A stretch of DNA of 64,000 bases, taken from the NCBI GenBank assembly GCA_964612145.1, contig CAZTBP010000012.1, positions 73,508 through 137,507 on the forward strand, in the 5' to 3' direction. Of the stretch, positions 1 through 7,697 are shown one piece after another. A model generated the notes under the pieces. The model saw nothing but the letters and a program-made list of their open reading frames with translations. It was not told the origin of the DNA and searched no databases. The DNA is from JAGNLV01 sp964612145 (lineage in GTDB: Bacteria; Zixibacteria; MSB-5A5; GN15; FEB-12). Position 1 is the stretch's first letter; each line of letters starts with the position of its first letter. The translations under genes and the position numbers were made by a program.

Positions 1-1
1 C

Positions 2-1264
2 GAACGGCAGCGGCGTATTCAGGCCATGCAGAATGAGCTGACGTCGCAAACGTACCTGCATCAGCTTATCCGGCGCCTCAATCTTGACAATAACGAGGCT
101 GTCACTCGCCAGGCGGCCAAGATGCGTGAAGAACACCCGTCGTACTCGCTGGAGGAACTCAAGCTCAATATCCTCACTGACCGGCTGAAGAACAAGATCC
201 GGGTTTCCTTTGTCGGACAGGACCAGATTCAGATTTCGGTTGCCTCGATTGACCCGGTGCAGGCGCGCGACATGGTCAAGGAACTGACCGACATCATGGA
301 GCAGGAAAAAACCCGATACGAACTCGATGCTATTTTAGACAACCAATCCTTCGCCGACTTGCAATTGGAAAAGACCCAGTTTATCTATCAGCAGATGATC
401 GATTCGCTGACCGCCGCCCAGGCGCGTATGCAGACACTCTCGCTGCCGGAAAATATCGCCTCGGAATCGAACCGTCGCGACATTATAACCGATATTGACA
501 AGACCGCTCTTGAAATTGAAGACTACGTTAACGAGCGGGAGTCACTTCGCGAACAACTCGACGAGCTGGAGCTCTCCGACGCACGGCTGAAATACACCGA
601 TTCCATTGTTGATCTGCGGACGGAGATCGACGGTCAAATCGCACGCTTTACGGATATGATGGAGCGCTACGCGTGGAATCAGCAGATCGTGATAAACGTC
701 AATATTCGCCTGAACAACAACCTCCAGGATCTTGAAGCGGCGATCGAACGGGCCGTCAGAGATCAGTTTTCCTCATACCCGACTAACCAGCAGCAGTTGC
801 TCACGCGATACTTTATCGTTGAAGAGCATCTCGATGTGCTCCGGTCACGGAAGCGCAACCTTGAACAGTCTCTCGCAAAGATCGACCGCCGAATCAATGA
901 ACTGCCGCGCCTGATGGCAGAGATCGAGGAGCTCGAACGGCGCGTGGCCGACGCCCGAAAGTATCGTGACGCTTTCAGGTCCGAGGAAACCACCGTCGAG
1001 ATCCTCTCGGAGCGGGCCAAAGAGCGCACCAAATACCGGATAATTGAACCGCCACGGGTACCGGTGGCGCCGGTATGGCCGGACCGAAGAAAAATTATCG
1101 CGATAGGACTGATGCTCGGATTTATGCTGGGCGGGGCAGCCGTGTTCCTGGCTGAGATATTCGATAACTCGTTTAAGCGGATAGAAGATGTCGAGACCGA
1201 ACTGGATTTGCCGGTTCTGGCGACTATCCCGCGAATCGAACGACTTAAAAGTATTAGACGGTGA
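2..1264 (+). CDS. Wzz/GumC-family polysaccharide chain-length protein (5' partial)
   Basis: Inner-membrane polysaccharide co-polymerase that controls chain length or export of an exopolysaccharide. The reading frame is open to the left window edge, so the N-terminus (first membrane helix and most of the Wzz domain) is missing; the first internal ATG is at 26. What is visible is a long Glu/Arg/Gln-rich region expected to be coiled coil, then a GNVR-like segment (EPPRVPVAPVWPDRRK), one membrane helix about 35-60 residues before the end (GLMLGFMLGGAAVFLAEIF), and a short cytoplasmic tail containing the PVLATIPRIE motif that typically precedes a tyrosine-kinase partner. The partner BY-kinase lies two genes downstream. 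The three-nucleotide gap to the next gene indicates one operon. The family call is firm; assignment to the XrtA (exosortase-associated) subtype rests on the neighbouring deacetylase. Confidence 0.85.
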   Translation, partial: ERQRRIQAMQNELTSQTYLHQLIRRLNLDNNEAVTRQAAKMREEHPSYSLEELKLNILTDRLKNKIRVSFVGQDQIQISVASIDPVQARDMVKELTDIMEQEKTRYELDAILDNQSFADLQLEKTQFIYQQMIDSLTAAQARMQTLSLPENIASESNRRDIITDIDKTALEIEDYVNERESLREQLDELELSDARLKYTDSIVDLRTEIDGQIARFTDMMERYAWNQQIVINVNIRLNNNLQDLEAAIERAVRDQFSSYPTNQQQLLTRYFIVEEHLDVLRSRKRNLEQSLAKIDRRINELPRLMAEIEELERRVADARKYRDAFRSEETTVEILSERAKERTKYRIIEPPRVPVAPVWPDRRKIIAIGLMLGFMLGGAAVFLAEIFDNSFKRIEDVETELDLPVLATIPRIERLKSIRR

Positions 1265-1267
1265 CAT

Positions 1268-2389
1268 ATGGAAACGTATCGCTTAAAAAGCAGATTGGTT
1301 GAGCACGAGAAGGAGTTTGTCATTCAGACCCTGAACGACGCGACCTTAGGGGCCATCTCATCGGAGGTGTACATCGACGGTACCCTGGCCGAATCGGTCA
1401 GTCACCCGCACCCGATGGATATCCGGGCCGAAGAGGTACTCTCGCTATTGAAAGAGAAGCACGGCCAGAAAAAGCGCGAAATAGAAACACTCCTTACTGC
1501 GCATAAGAAGATCATGGCCGACGGTGACCGGGAGATGATGCAGCACCTGGGTACAGCGCTGTACTACAAAGGGTTCTTTACCGAGGCGCGTGATGTCTTC
1601 CAGGCCCTTATCACGATTGACCCCGACAATCAGCAGGCCCGTAACCTGCTTGCGATGGCGCTGCTGGCGCTTGACGATGTTGATGGCGCTGTCAACGTTG
1701 GCGCCGAGTCTGTCGCGGCCCGCCCGGGCTATGCCGACTTTCATAACAACTATGGCGAGGCGCTGTTGTCCGCCGGGGAATTCGAAAAGGCACACAAACA
1801 GTTCAAAGAGGCAATCGAAATAAACCTGTACTACGGCGATGCCTACTTCAACCTGGGACTGACATATATCGGCCTTGCCACGGCCAGCGAGTTTGTCAAG
1901 AAGTCGGAGAAACTGTTGGAGAAGGCCACGGACTGTTTCAAGCGGGCGGCCATGATAAATACCGGCTATGACACCGGGTATTTCGACGAGGGCATAAAGG
2001 CTTTGCGTGAGGGCGATATCAATCGGGCCTGGACAGCCCTGCATGCGGTGCGGCGTTCCTGGAAGATCAGGCATCGCCGCGAATTTGCCGGTTTCCACAT
2101 GCGGTTTGTCCTGCACCCCGAATGGGTATCCGAACATGCACTCAACGACCGGATTCGCTACCTCGAACGCGAGGTGCAGAAAAATCCCGGCTATGTTGAC
2201 CTCTACACTGAACTGGGGCGCAGCTATTTCGAGCAGGCCCGACTGGTGTGGCAAAAAGGAATCCAGCAGTACCGCAAAGCCCGCGAACTGAATCCGTCCC
2301 TGGGGAGAATCGCCGAGCGGCAGGAGATCGCCGAGAAGCAGTATTCCGACATGAACTCCACCCTTGAGAAAATGGGCCAGAAAGGATAG
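1268..2389 (+). CDS. TPR-repeat protein of the exopolysaccharide locus
   Basis: Tetratricopeptide-repeat scaffold of 373 residues with no signal peptide or membrane segment, so probably cytoplasmic. Residues about 85-240 hold consecutive helical repeats with typical TPR spacing (for example LGTALYYKGFFTEARDVFQA and GDAYFNLGLTYIGLATASEF), and a further repeat lies near residue 310. The first 80 residues are not recognisable. It sits between the chain-length protein (3 nt gap) and the tyrosine kinase (2 nt gap), so it is translated with them and probably helps assemble or regulate the export machine. TPR-type proteins are common in exopolysaccharide loci. The exact role is unknown. Confidence 0.75.
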   Translation: METYRLKSRLVEHEKEFVIQTLNDATLGAISSEVYIDGTLAESVSHPHPMDIRAEEVLSLLKEKHGQKKREIETLLTAHKKIMADGDREMMQHLGTALYYKGFFTEARDVFQALITIDPDNQQARNLLAMALLALDDVDGAVNVGAESVAARPGYADFHNNYGEALLSAGEFEKAHKQFKEAIEINLYYGDAYFNLGLTYIGLATASEFVKKSEKLLEKATDCFKRAAMINTGYDTGYFDEGIKALREGDINRAWTALHAVRRSWKIRHRREFAGFHMRFVLHPEWVSEHALNDRIRYLEREVQKNPGYVDLYTELGRSYFEQARLVWQKGIQQYRKARELNPSLGRIAERQEIAEKQYSDMNSTLEKMGQKG

Positions 2390-2391
2390 GC

Positions 2392-3189
2392 ATGGCGCGC
2401 AAGCCGCTTTCCATCACTGAAGTGTTCTCTTCCGAACAGCCGTACGTGACCGAGTTCCGGCGTCTGCTGCACAAAATGCGCAAACCGCGCAATGGCGAGG
2501 AGGAGACCAAGGCCGTCCTGGTGACTTCGGCCATGCTGTCTGAAGGGAAGTCAACTATCGCGTCTTTTCTCTCTCTGACCTCGGCCAGACTGAAGGGGTT
2601 CAAGACCCTGCTGATAGATGCTGACCTTCGTCGACCGTCACTTCACAAGCTGTTCGGTCTCCAGCGCGACAGGGGGCTGTCCGAAGTCCTGACGGAGGGT
2701 GTGAAACCGGCCGATGTTGTCAAAAAATGCGAGGTCGAGGATCTGCACTTAATCACCGCCGGACGGGCATGCAAAAAACCCAGCGAAGTCTTTGATCCGA
2801 TTGAAATCGGTGTCGTCATTGACGAAATGCGCTTTTACTACGACCTCATTGTTGTCGACTGTGCCCCGATACTGCCGGTTTCCGACCCGATGTTGCTGGC
2901 CGGGCAGGTCGACGGCGTTCTGCTGGTGGTCAAAGCAGGAGAGACACAGAAAGAAATTGTGCAGCGCGCGGTGGATATTCTCGATGTGAACCGGAAGCAG
3001 GTTATCGGCGTTGTCCTCAATAACGTGAACAACAGCCTTCCTTTTTACTACGACTACCGGTATTACGGTTATGAGTACCGGCCGGAGAAAGACAGCGAAG
3101 CGGGACCGAAAGCTCCTCCCCGGCGAGACCGCCGCCGGCAGGGGACCAGAAGCACGACACCGGGCGACAAACCAATCAGCCAGCCGTAG
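2392..3189 (+). CDS. CpsD/CapB-family tyrosine-protein kinase (BY-kinase)
   Basis: Cytoplasmic bacterial tyrosine autokinase that partners with the Wzz-like protein and regulates polysaccharide polymerisation or export. The 265 residues carry the Walker A variant SAMLSEGKST (residues 46-55), the Walker A' motif LLIDADLRRP (about 73-82) and Walker B LIVVDCAP (about 152-159). The C-terminus has the expected tyrosine cluster: seven tyrosines between residues 219 and 229, the usual autophosphorylation site. The family occurs either fused to Wzz or as a separate protein; here it is separate, as in XrtA-type and Gram-positive systems. The tail after the tyrosine cluster is Arg/Pro-rich and divergent. 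Confidence 0.9.
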   Translation: MARKPLSITEVFSSEQPYVTEFRRLLHKMRKPRNGEEETKAVLVTSAMLSEGKSTIASFLSLTSARLKGFKTLLIDADLRRPSLHKLFGLQRDRGLSEVLTEGVKPADVVKKCEVEDLHLITAGRACKKPSEVFDPIEIGVVIDEMRFYYDLIVVDCAPILPVSDPMLLAGQVDGVLLVVKAGETQKEIVQRAVDILDVNRKQVIGVVLNNVNNSLPFYYDYRYYGYEYRPEKDSEAGPKAPPRRDRRRQGTRSTTPGDKPISQP

Positions 3190-3212
3190 CTGTCCCGCTG
3201 CTATAATAAGTC

Positions 3213-4100
3213 ATGGATCCAAGTCTAAACATCCTCACGGTTGATCTCGAGGAGTGGTTCGTTGTCGAGGCGCTGATCGATCGACCCGAAACGACAGATT
3301 GGGAGAAACTCCACTCGACAGTCGAGAAAAACTCACACCGACTGCTGGAGCTGTTTCAGCGGCACAATGTGAGCACAACCTGGTTCTGCCTCGGCTGGGT
3401 GGCCGACCGCCATCCCGAACTGATTGCCGAAATCGAGCAGGAGGGACACGAGATTGGCTGCCACAGCTACTATCACCGCCGGATTGATCGCATGACGCCC
3501 GATGAATTCCGCGACGATACCAGGCGGGCGCTGGAGGCACTGTCAAAGGGTGCAAAGAACCGTCCGAACGGCTATCGAGCGCCCAGTTGGTCTATCAATG
3601 ACACCGTACCGTGGGCGTTTGAGATTCTCGCTGATCTCGATTTTGAGTATGACAGCTCCATCTTTCCCATCAAGCACGACATTTACGGCATGCCCCACGG
3701 CCCGCGTCACATTCATCGGATGCATCTGGAGAATCACCGGATCCTCTATGAAATCCCGGCCTCGACCTACCGGCTCTTCGGTACCAATGTTCCCGTGGGC
3801 GGCGGTGGATTTCTGCGCCATTCACCGTTATGGTATTCCTGCCGTGTTATCGAAAAGCTCAACAGAAAGAATCAGCCGGTGGTGGTCTATATCCATCCAT
3901 GGGAAATCGATCCCGACCCACCGCGGCTGAACGGGCTGACCGCGATGCAGCGGTACCGGATGTACGGTTCAACCGCCATCTTCTACCACAAACTGGACCG
4001 CCTGCTGGGCCGGTTCGAGTTCACCTCGATGCGTGATTATCTGCGGGAAATGAAGCGCCGCAAGATCGGTTTTCACAGCCACGAGCAGTCCGGTTCGTGA
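3213..4100 (+). CDS. Polysaccharide deacetylase, XrtA-associated (DUF3473) type
   Basis: Carbohydrate esterase family 4-like deacetylase of 295 residues, expected to remove acetyl groups from an exopolysaccharide. The NodB-type core shows TVDLEEWF (catalytic Asp11 with Asp/Glu context), the metal-binding GCHSYYH (His84 and His88) and YRAPSWSI (about 121-128). The C-terminal third (VPVGGGGFLRHSPLWYS and VVYIHPWEIDPDPPRL) matches the DUF3473 extension found in deacetylases of exosortase/PEP-CTERM loci. No signal peptide is seen, so the enzyme probably acts in the cytoplasm or at the inner membrane, or is exported with the complex. It is the last gene of the left-edge cluster. No exosortase or PEP-CTERM protein is visible in this window. 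Confidence 0.85.
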   Translation: MDPSLNILTVDLEEWFVVEALIDRPETTDWEKLHSTVEKNSHRLLELFQRHNVSTTWFCLGWVADRHPELIAEIEQEGHEIGCHSYYHRRIDRMTPDEFRDDTRRALEALSKGAKNRPNGYRAPSWSINDTVPWAFEILADLDFEYDSSIFPIKHDIYGMPHGPRHIHRMHLENHRILYEIPASTYRLFGTNVPVGGGGFLRHSPLWYSCRVIEKLNRKNQPVVVYIHPWEIDPDPPRLNGLTAMQRYRMYGSTAIFYHKLDRLLGRFEFTSMRDYLREMKRRKIGFHSHEQSGS

Positions 4101-4380
4101 AACAGACAACCGGTTTCTTTTTCAGTCAACGTTGGTCCACGTACCGCTCCTCCCGCCGGTAGCAGGCAAGAGAAACGGCGGCTCAGGTTCCGTTGTCCAT
4201 GGCGGACAGCCTTGCAACAGTCGGTTCTATGTAAGTTGCTCCGCCCCTTGATTATAAGTGGTTTGGTATTTCTGCAGCAGGGGTACTGTCACCACCGATT
4301 TTTGCAGAATCTCCTTGACTAAGTGTGTATAAGGATAAACTTTAAGTCCTAATAGAGGACTAACAGGAGGAGACCGCCAA

Positions 4381-5085
4381 ATGTTTAAGAAACTATTGCT
4401 AATTGCCTTAGCCGTGGCCATTTGTATTCCGACCGCCGATGCCCGCCGCCGCTCGCCGAAAGCCGGCAAAATAAAGGACGGCTGGTTTATCGACTCGAAG
4501 TACAATTTTAAGCTGAACCTGCCTAAGGGCTGGAGTGTCAACATCAAGAAAGAAGATGATCCGGTTCGCCTGGTGCTGGTCCAGAAGAACTACCAGATTC
4601 CGCCGGATTATCTCAACGCCGAAGATTACACCGAGGTCCCGCGCCTCACGGTCTATATGGCCGAATCCAACATGAGCGCCATCGCATTTCGGGATTCTCT
4701 GCTCAGTGAGTCGTACAACTCTGATCAGAAGGGTGATATCCGAAAGTACTTTGAAATTCTCAACGATCGGGCGCTCGGCGAAGGCACGCAGCGTGAGGAA
4801 AAGGTCACCCTGGACCGCCCGACAATGTATATCGATGACAAACGGGCGGCCGGCTGGGTCGGCCAGTCCCAGTATATTAAGAACATCACGTTGTCCGCAT
4901 CGTCGCAGAGCGGCAAACGAGTCTACGGGGAATACGCCGGGACCATCATCGCCGTCAAAAACGGCAACAAGATGCTGCTGTTCCACCTTATGACGGAGGG
5001 CCAGTACCACGAATCGGTCTGGGCCGAACTGGAGCCTATGATTACGAGTCTGGAATGGCCGGAATCCGAGAAGGACAAGGATTAG
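4381..5085 (+). CDS. Secreted protein of unknown function, PsbP/Mog1-like fold possible
   Basis: Exported protein of 234 residues. Residues 1-22 form a signal peptide (MFKKLLLIALAVAICIPTADA) with an AxA-type cleavage site, followed by a basic patch (RRRSPKAGK). The mature part starts with YNFKLNLPKGWSV, the pattern seen at the N-terminus of small PsbP/DUF1795-like domains, but I cannot confirm the family. No catalytic motif is recognised. The start is well supported by the Shine-Dalgarno ACAGGAGGAG about 9 nt upstream. The gene stands alone: 280 bp separate it from the deacetylase, and a clear terminator follows. Upstream, at 4345-4361, is a short inverted repeat (AGTCCT-5-AGGACT). Confidence 0.7.
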   Translation: MFKKLLLIALAVAICIPTADARRRSPKAGKIKDGWFIDSKYNFKLNLPKGWSVNIKKEDDPVRLVLVQKNYQIPPDYLNAEDYTEVPRLTVYMAESNMSAIAFRDSLLSESYNSDQKGDIRKYFEILNDRALGEGTQREEKVTLDRPTMYIDDKRAAGWVGQSQYIKNITLSASSQSGKRVYGEYAGTIIAVKNGNKMLLFHLMTEGQYHESVWAELEPMITSLEWPESEKDKD

Positions 5086-5104
5086 GCAACAGACAGAATG
5101 TGAG

Positions 5105-5131
5105 AAAGGCCGGCGTCGTCCGGCCTTTTTT
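5105..5131 (+). terminator. Rho-independent terminator
   Basis: Nine-base-pair stem AAAGGCCGG/CCGGCCTTT with a six-base loop, followed by a T-rich tract. It closes the single-gene unit of the secreted protein ending at 5085. Confidence 0.85.
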
Positions 5132-5198
5132 ATATTGACCATCGGGGACCTCGTGGGTATCATAACCTGCTAAGGTGTCAACAGATTATGGAGGTCGT

Positions 5199-5564
5199 AT
5201 GTGGGCCGTACGGGCCATTCTCATCGCCCTGATTGTGATCGTTGTGGTGGCGTTTGCTATTCACAATGTCGGAGAATACCAGAAGGTTGATGTCAACCTG
5301 ATCTGGAAAAACTACGAGAATGTCGCGCTCGTCGAAGTCGTATTCTGGTCGTTTGCGGTCGGCATTGTCGTTTCGCTGCTGGTGTTCATTTCGGTCTACA
5401 TCCGGCTGTCTGTCACGCTTCGGTCGACAAAGAAGCAAATGCGCGCGCTGGAGGCGGAACTGGCTGTCCTGCGCAACCGGCCGATCGAGGAATCGGCCCG
5501 CATGCTCGAAGAAGCCGAACCGAAAGAACGTCACGTTGATTCACCGTTTGAGGGTCGCGAATAG
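5199..5564 (+). CDS. lapA: LapA-domain inner-membrane protein
   Basis: Small inner-membrane protein of 121 residues with the LapA (DUF1049) architecture: two membrane helices (about residues 4-24 and 44-70) and a cytoplasmic coiled-coil tail (TLRSTKKQMRALEAELAVLR). In E. coli LapA works with LapB to assemble lipopolysaccharide and control LpxC turnover. The next gene, 2 nt downstream, is a membrane-anchored TPR protein of LapB layout, which supports the assignment. I chose ATG 5199 because GGAGG (5190-5194) lies 4 nt upstream; a GTG at 5175 would add eight residues but lacks this spacing. Confidence 0.75.
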   Translation: MWAVRAILIALIVIVVVAFAIHNVGEYQKVDVNLIWKNYENVALVEVVFWSFAVGIVVSLLVFISVYIRLSVTLRSTKKQMRALEAELAVLRNRPIEESARMLEEAEPKERHVDSPFEGRE

Positions 5565-5566
5565 CC

Positions 5567-6664
5567 ATGGTCGAATATGTTCTCGTCTTTCTCATCCTGC
5601 TGGTCGCGTCGTTCGCCTTCTACCTCGCTTACGACCGGCTCCTGCGCAAGCCGGCCAAACCGGCCGGCGAGCTGTATCTCGAGGCGCTGCGAAATCTGCT
5701 CGACGGCGAGGAGATCAAGGCCTTCGGCAAACTCCGTCAGGTTGTAAGCGAAGACTATGGCAATATCGATGCCTACGTCCGGCTGGGACAGATACTCCGT
5801 GATAATAACAAGCCTGATCGTGCCCTTCAGGTACACAAGGATCTCACCCTGCGCACCGGTCTCTCACCGGATCAGAAAAGCCGCATCCTTCACCAGCTCG
5901 CCGAGGACTACATCGCACTGGAGGATCGCGACATGGCCGAAGCCGCCCTCAAGGAACTGATCAGCCTGGACAGCGACGACCGCTGGACGCACATCCAGCT
6001 GCTGAAGATGCAGGAGGCGGCGCAGAAATGGGACGATGCCTTTGACACCGCCGCCCACATCCTAAAGATTGAAAACGACAAATCCAAAAAGCCGCTGGCT
6101 TACTACAAGTACCAGCAGGGGCAGCAACTGTTCAAACAACGCGAATTCCACAAGGCCCGGATCCTTTTCAAGGAGGCAATCGGGCTAAACCCGCAGTATG
6201 TCCCGGCCTATCTCGCAATCGGTGACTCGTATCGGCTTGAAGAACGTTACGAGGACGCCGTTAGTTTCTGGAAGAAGCTGATCGAGGCCGTCCCGCAAAA
6301 AGGGCACCTCGTGATCGACCGGCTCAAACGAACCCTGTTCGACCTCGGACGGTACGGTGAGCTGGCCGATACCTGCCGAAGCATACTGGAGCACGATTCC
6401 CGCAATCTCGAGGCCAGGTTGACTCTGGCGGAGTTCCATGAGAAGAAGGGGGATATCGAGGTGGCCGAGGAGATGCTGAACCAGGCAATCGATGATTCAC
6501 CGGAGAACCTCCGTGGGCTGGTGCAGCTGCTCCGTATCCTGCTGGACAAAAACGATCGCAAGCGAATCGAGGAGCTCTTCCGGGAAATCGAGCGACGGCA
6601 GGGACGCACCGATAAAGAACTGGTCGTTCCTGCACCGGAAAAAAGTCAGATCGGAAAAGCGTAA
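5567..6664 (+). CDS. lapB: LapB/YciM-like membrane-anchored TPR protein
   Basis: TPR protein of 365 residues with one N-terminal membrane helix (VLVFLILLVASFAFYLAY, residues about 5-22) and TPR repeats over the rest, the same order as LapB (YciM) of E. coli. LapB recruits FtsH to degrade LpxC and links lipopolysaccharide synthesis to transport. Position directly after a LapA-type gene supports this role. One difference: the C-terminal rubredoxin-like metal-binding domain of LapB (paired CxxC motifs) is absent; the tail here has no cysteine pair. So either a shortened LapB or another TPR assembly factor. Confidence 0.65.
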   Translation: MVEYVLVFLILLVASFAFYLAYDRLLRKPAKPAGELYLEALRNLLDGEEIKAFGKLRQVVSEDYGNIDAYVRLGQILRDNNKPDRALQVHKDLTLRTGLSPDQKSRILHQLAEDYIALEDRDMAEAALKELISLDSDDRWTHIQLLKMQEAAQKWDDAFDTAAHILKIENDKSKKPLAYYKYQQGQQLFKQREFHKARILFKEAIGLNPQYVPAYLAIGDSYRLEERYEDAVSFWKKLIEAVPQKGHLVIDRLKRTLFDLGRYGELADTCRSILEHDSRNLEARLTLAEFHEKKGDIEVAEEMLNQAIDDSPENLRGLVQLLRILLDKNDRKRIEELFREIERRQGRTDKELVVPAPEKSQIGKA

Positions 6665-6695
6665 TCCAAACCGGTCATTCGTTAGTGAAAGAGTT

Positions 6696-7697
6696 ATGCG
6701 TTACGTTGTTAGTATAGTGCTTCTGATTCTGATCGCCGTCTCGTCGACATCGGCTGACGACAGGATCTGGGAACTGATCCAGGACGGTAAAATCGATGAG
6801 GCCCGCCGGCGGCTCTCGGAAGTGTCGACAGCGGCGTTGCGCAACGGAGACAACCTGTTTTTCCAGGCGATGCTCGAACCGAACGCCAACCGGGCGGCAA
6901 ACCTCTTCGAGGTCGCCCTCAATTCCTCGGTAGATACCAGATTTCGGGAGATTATTTTCCTCCGGCTGGCCCAGTACTACTATATTACCGGTCGTACACG
7001 ACAACTGCAGAAGCTCATTGTCGACTACCGCGTGTCGTTCGAGGATGGTCGGTTCCGCCAGCAGGTCCTTCGTTATTCGGCATTAGTAGACGAGCAGAAG
7101 CAGGCGTATGAATCGGCGTTGCGACAGGCCGACCGCTACCTCATGGAAAACAGTTCCGGCGATGCGGAACAGTGGGGACTGATAGACAAGGCGCGCGTCC
7201 TAAGTCGAAACAACAAAGATATCGGGGCCGATCGCATGCTGCGGCAGTTGGCCCGTAAAAACTCCGGTCCGGGTGTCCCACAAGCCCTTTATCTGCTCAC
7301 TGCCGACGCTATCGAGAACCGTCGGGCCGACGATGCCGTCTTTTACTACAACCTCCTGCGCGAAGCGTATCCCTCGGCGGTCGGGCTCGATGCTCTTGTT
7401 GACCGCCTGGCCGATGTCTCCAGCGGGCCCAGCCGGAGCGAGTCCGAGGCTGAGCAGGTTACCGGGACGTACTACTCAGTGCAGGTCGGCGTTTTTTCCG
7501 AACGTGACAATGCCAAGCGCATGCAGGATCGGTTCGAAGACTACGGGTGGGAGGTCGATATCAGCGAGAAGCTGATTTCCAATATCCGCTATAACGTCGT
7601 CTATGTCGGGCATTTCAAGTCGTACAACGAAGCCGCCGCCGTCAAAACCAAACTCGAAGTGGAGCATAACGAAGTTTTCCAGGTTGTCGCCCGATGA
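6696..7697 (+). CDS. Secreted or periplasmic SPOR-domain protein
   Basis: Exported protein of 333 residues: signal peptide (MRYVVSIVLLILIAVSSTSA), a helical, TPR-like middle, and a C-terminal SPOR domain from about residue 258 (YSVQVGVFSERDNAKRM ... VVYVGHFKSYNEAAAVK). SPOR domains bind denuded peptidoglycan glycan strands, often at the division septum. The start ATG 6696 follows GTGAAAGAG and gives a proper signal peptide; the same frame stays open further upstream inside the lapB-like gene, but that extension would destroy the signal peptide. Its stop overlaps the mutS start (ATGA), so it is translationally coupled to the repair genes. Confidence 0.8.
   Translation: MRYVVSIVLLILIAVSSTSADDRIWELIQDGKIDEARRRLSEVSTAALRNGDNLFFQAMLEPNANRAANLFEVALNSSVDTRFREIIFLRLAQYYYITGRTRQLQKLIVDYRVSFEDGRFRQQVLRYSALVDEQKQAYESALRQADRYLMENSSGDAEQWGLIDKARVLSRNNKDIGADRMLRQLARKNSGPGVPQALYLLTADAIENRRADDAVFYYNLLREAYPSAVGLDALVDRLADVSSGPSRSESEAEQVTGTYYSVQVGVFSERDNAKRMQDRFEDYGWEVDISEKLISNIRYNVVYVGHFKSYNEAAAVKTKLEVEHNEVFQVVAR

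Noticed and set aside
763..1323. Long minus-strand ORF opposite the Wzz-like gene
   Set aside because: Ser/Arg-rich shadow frame; the plus-strand gene explains the region.
4345..4361. AGTCCT/AGGACT inverted repeat as a terminator or riboswitch
   Set aside because: Six-bp arms and no T-run; too small to assign a function.
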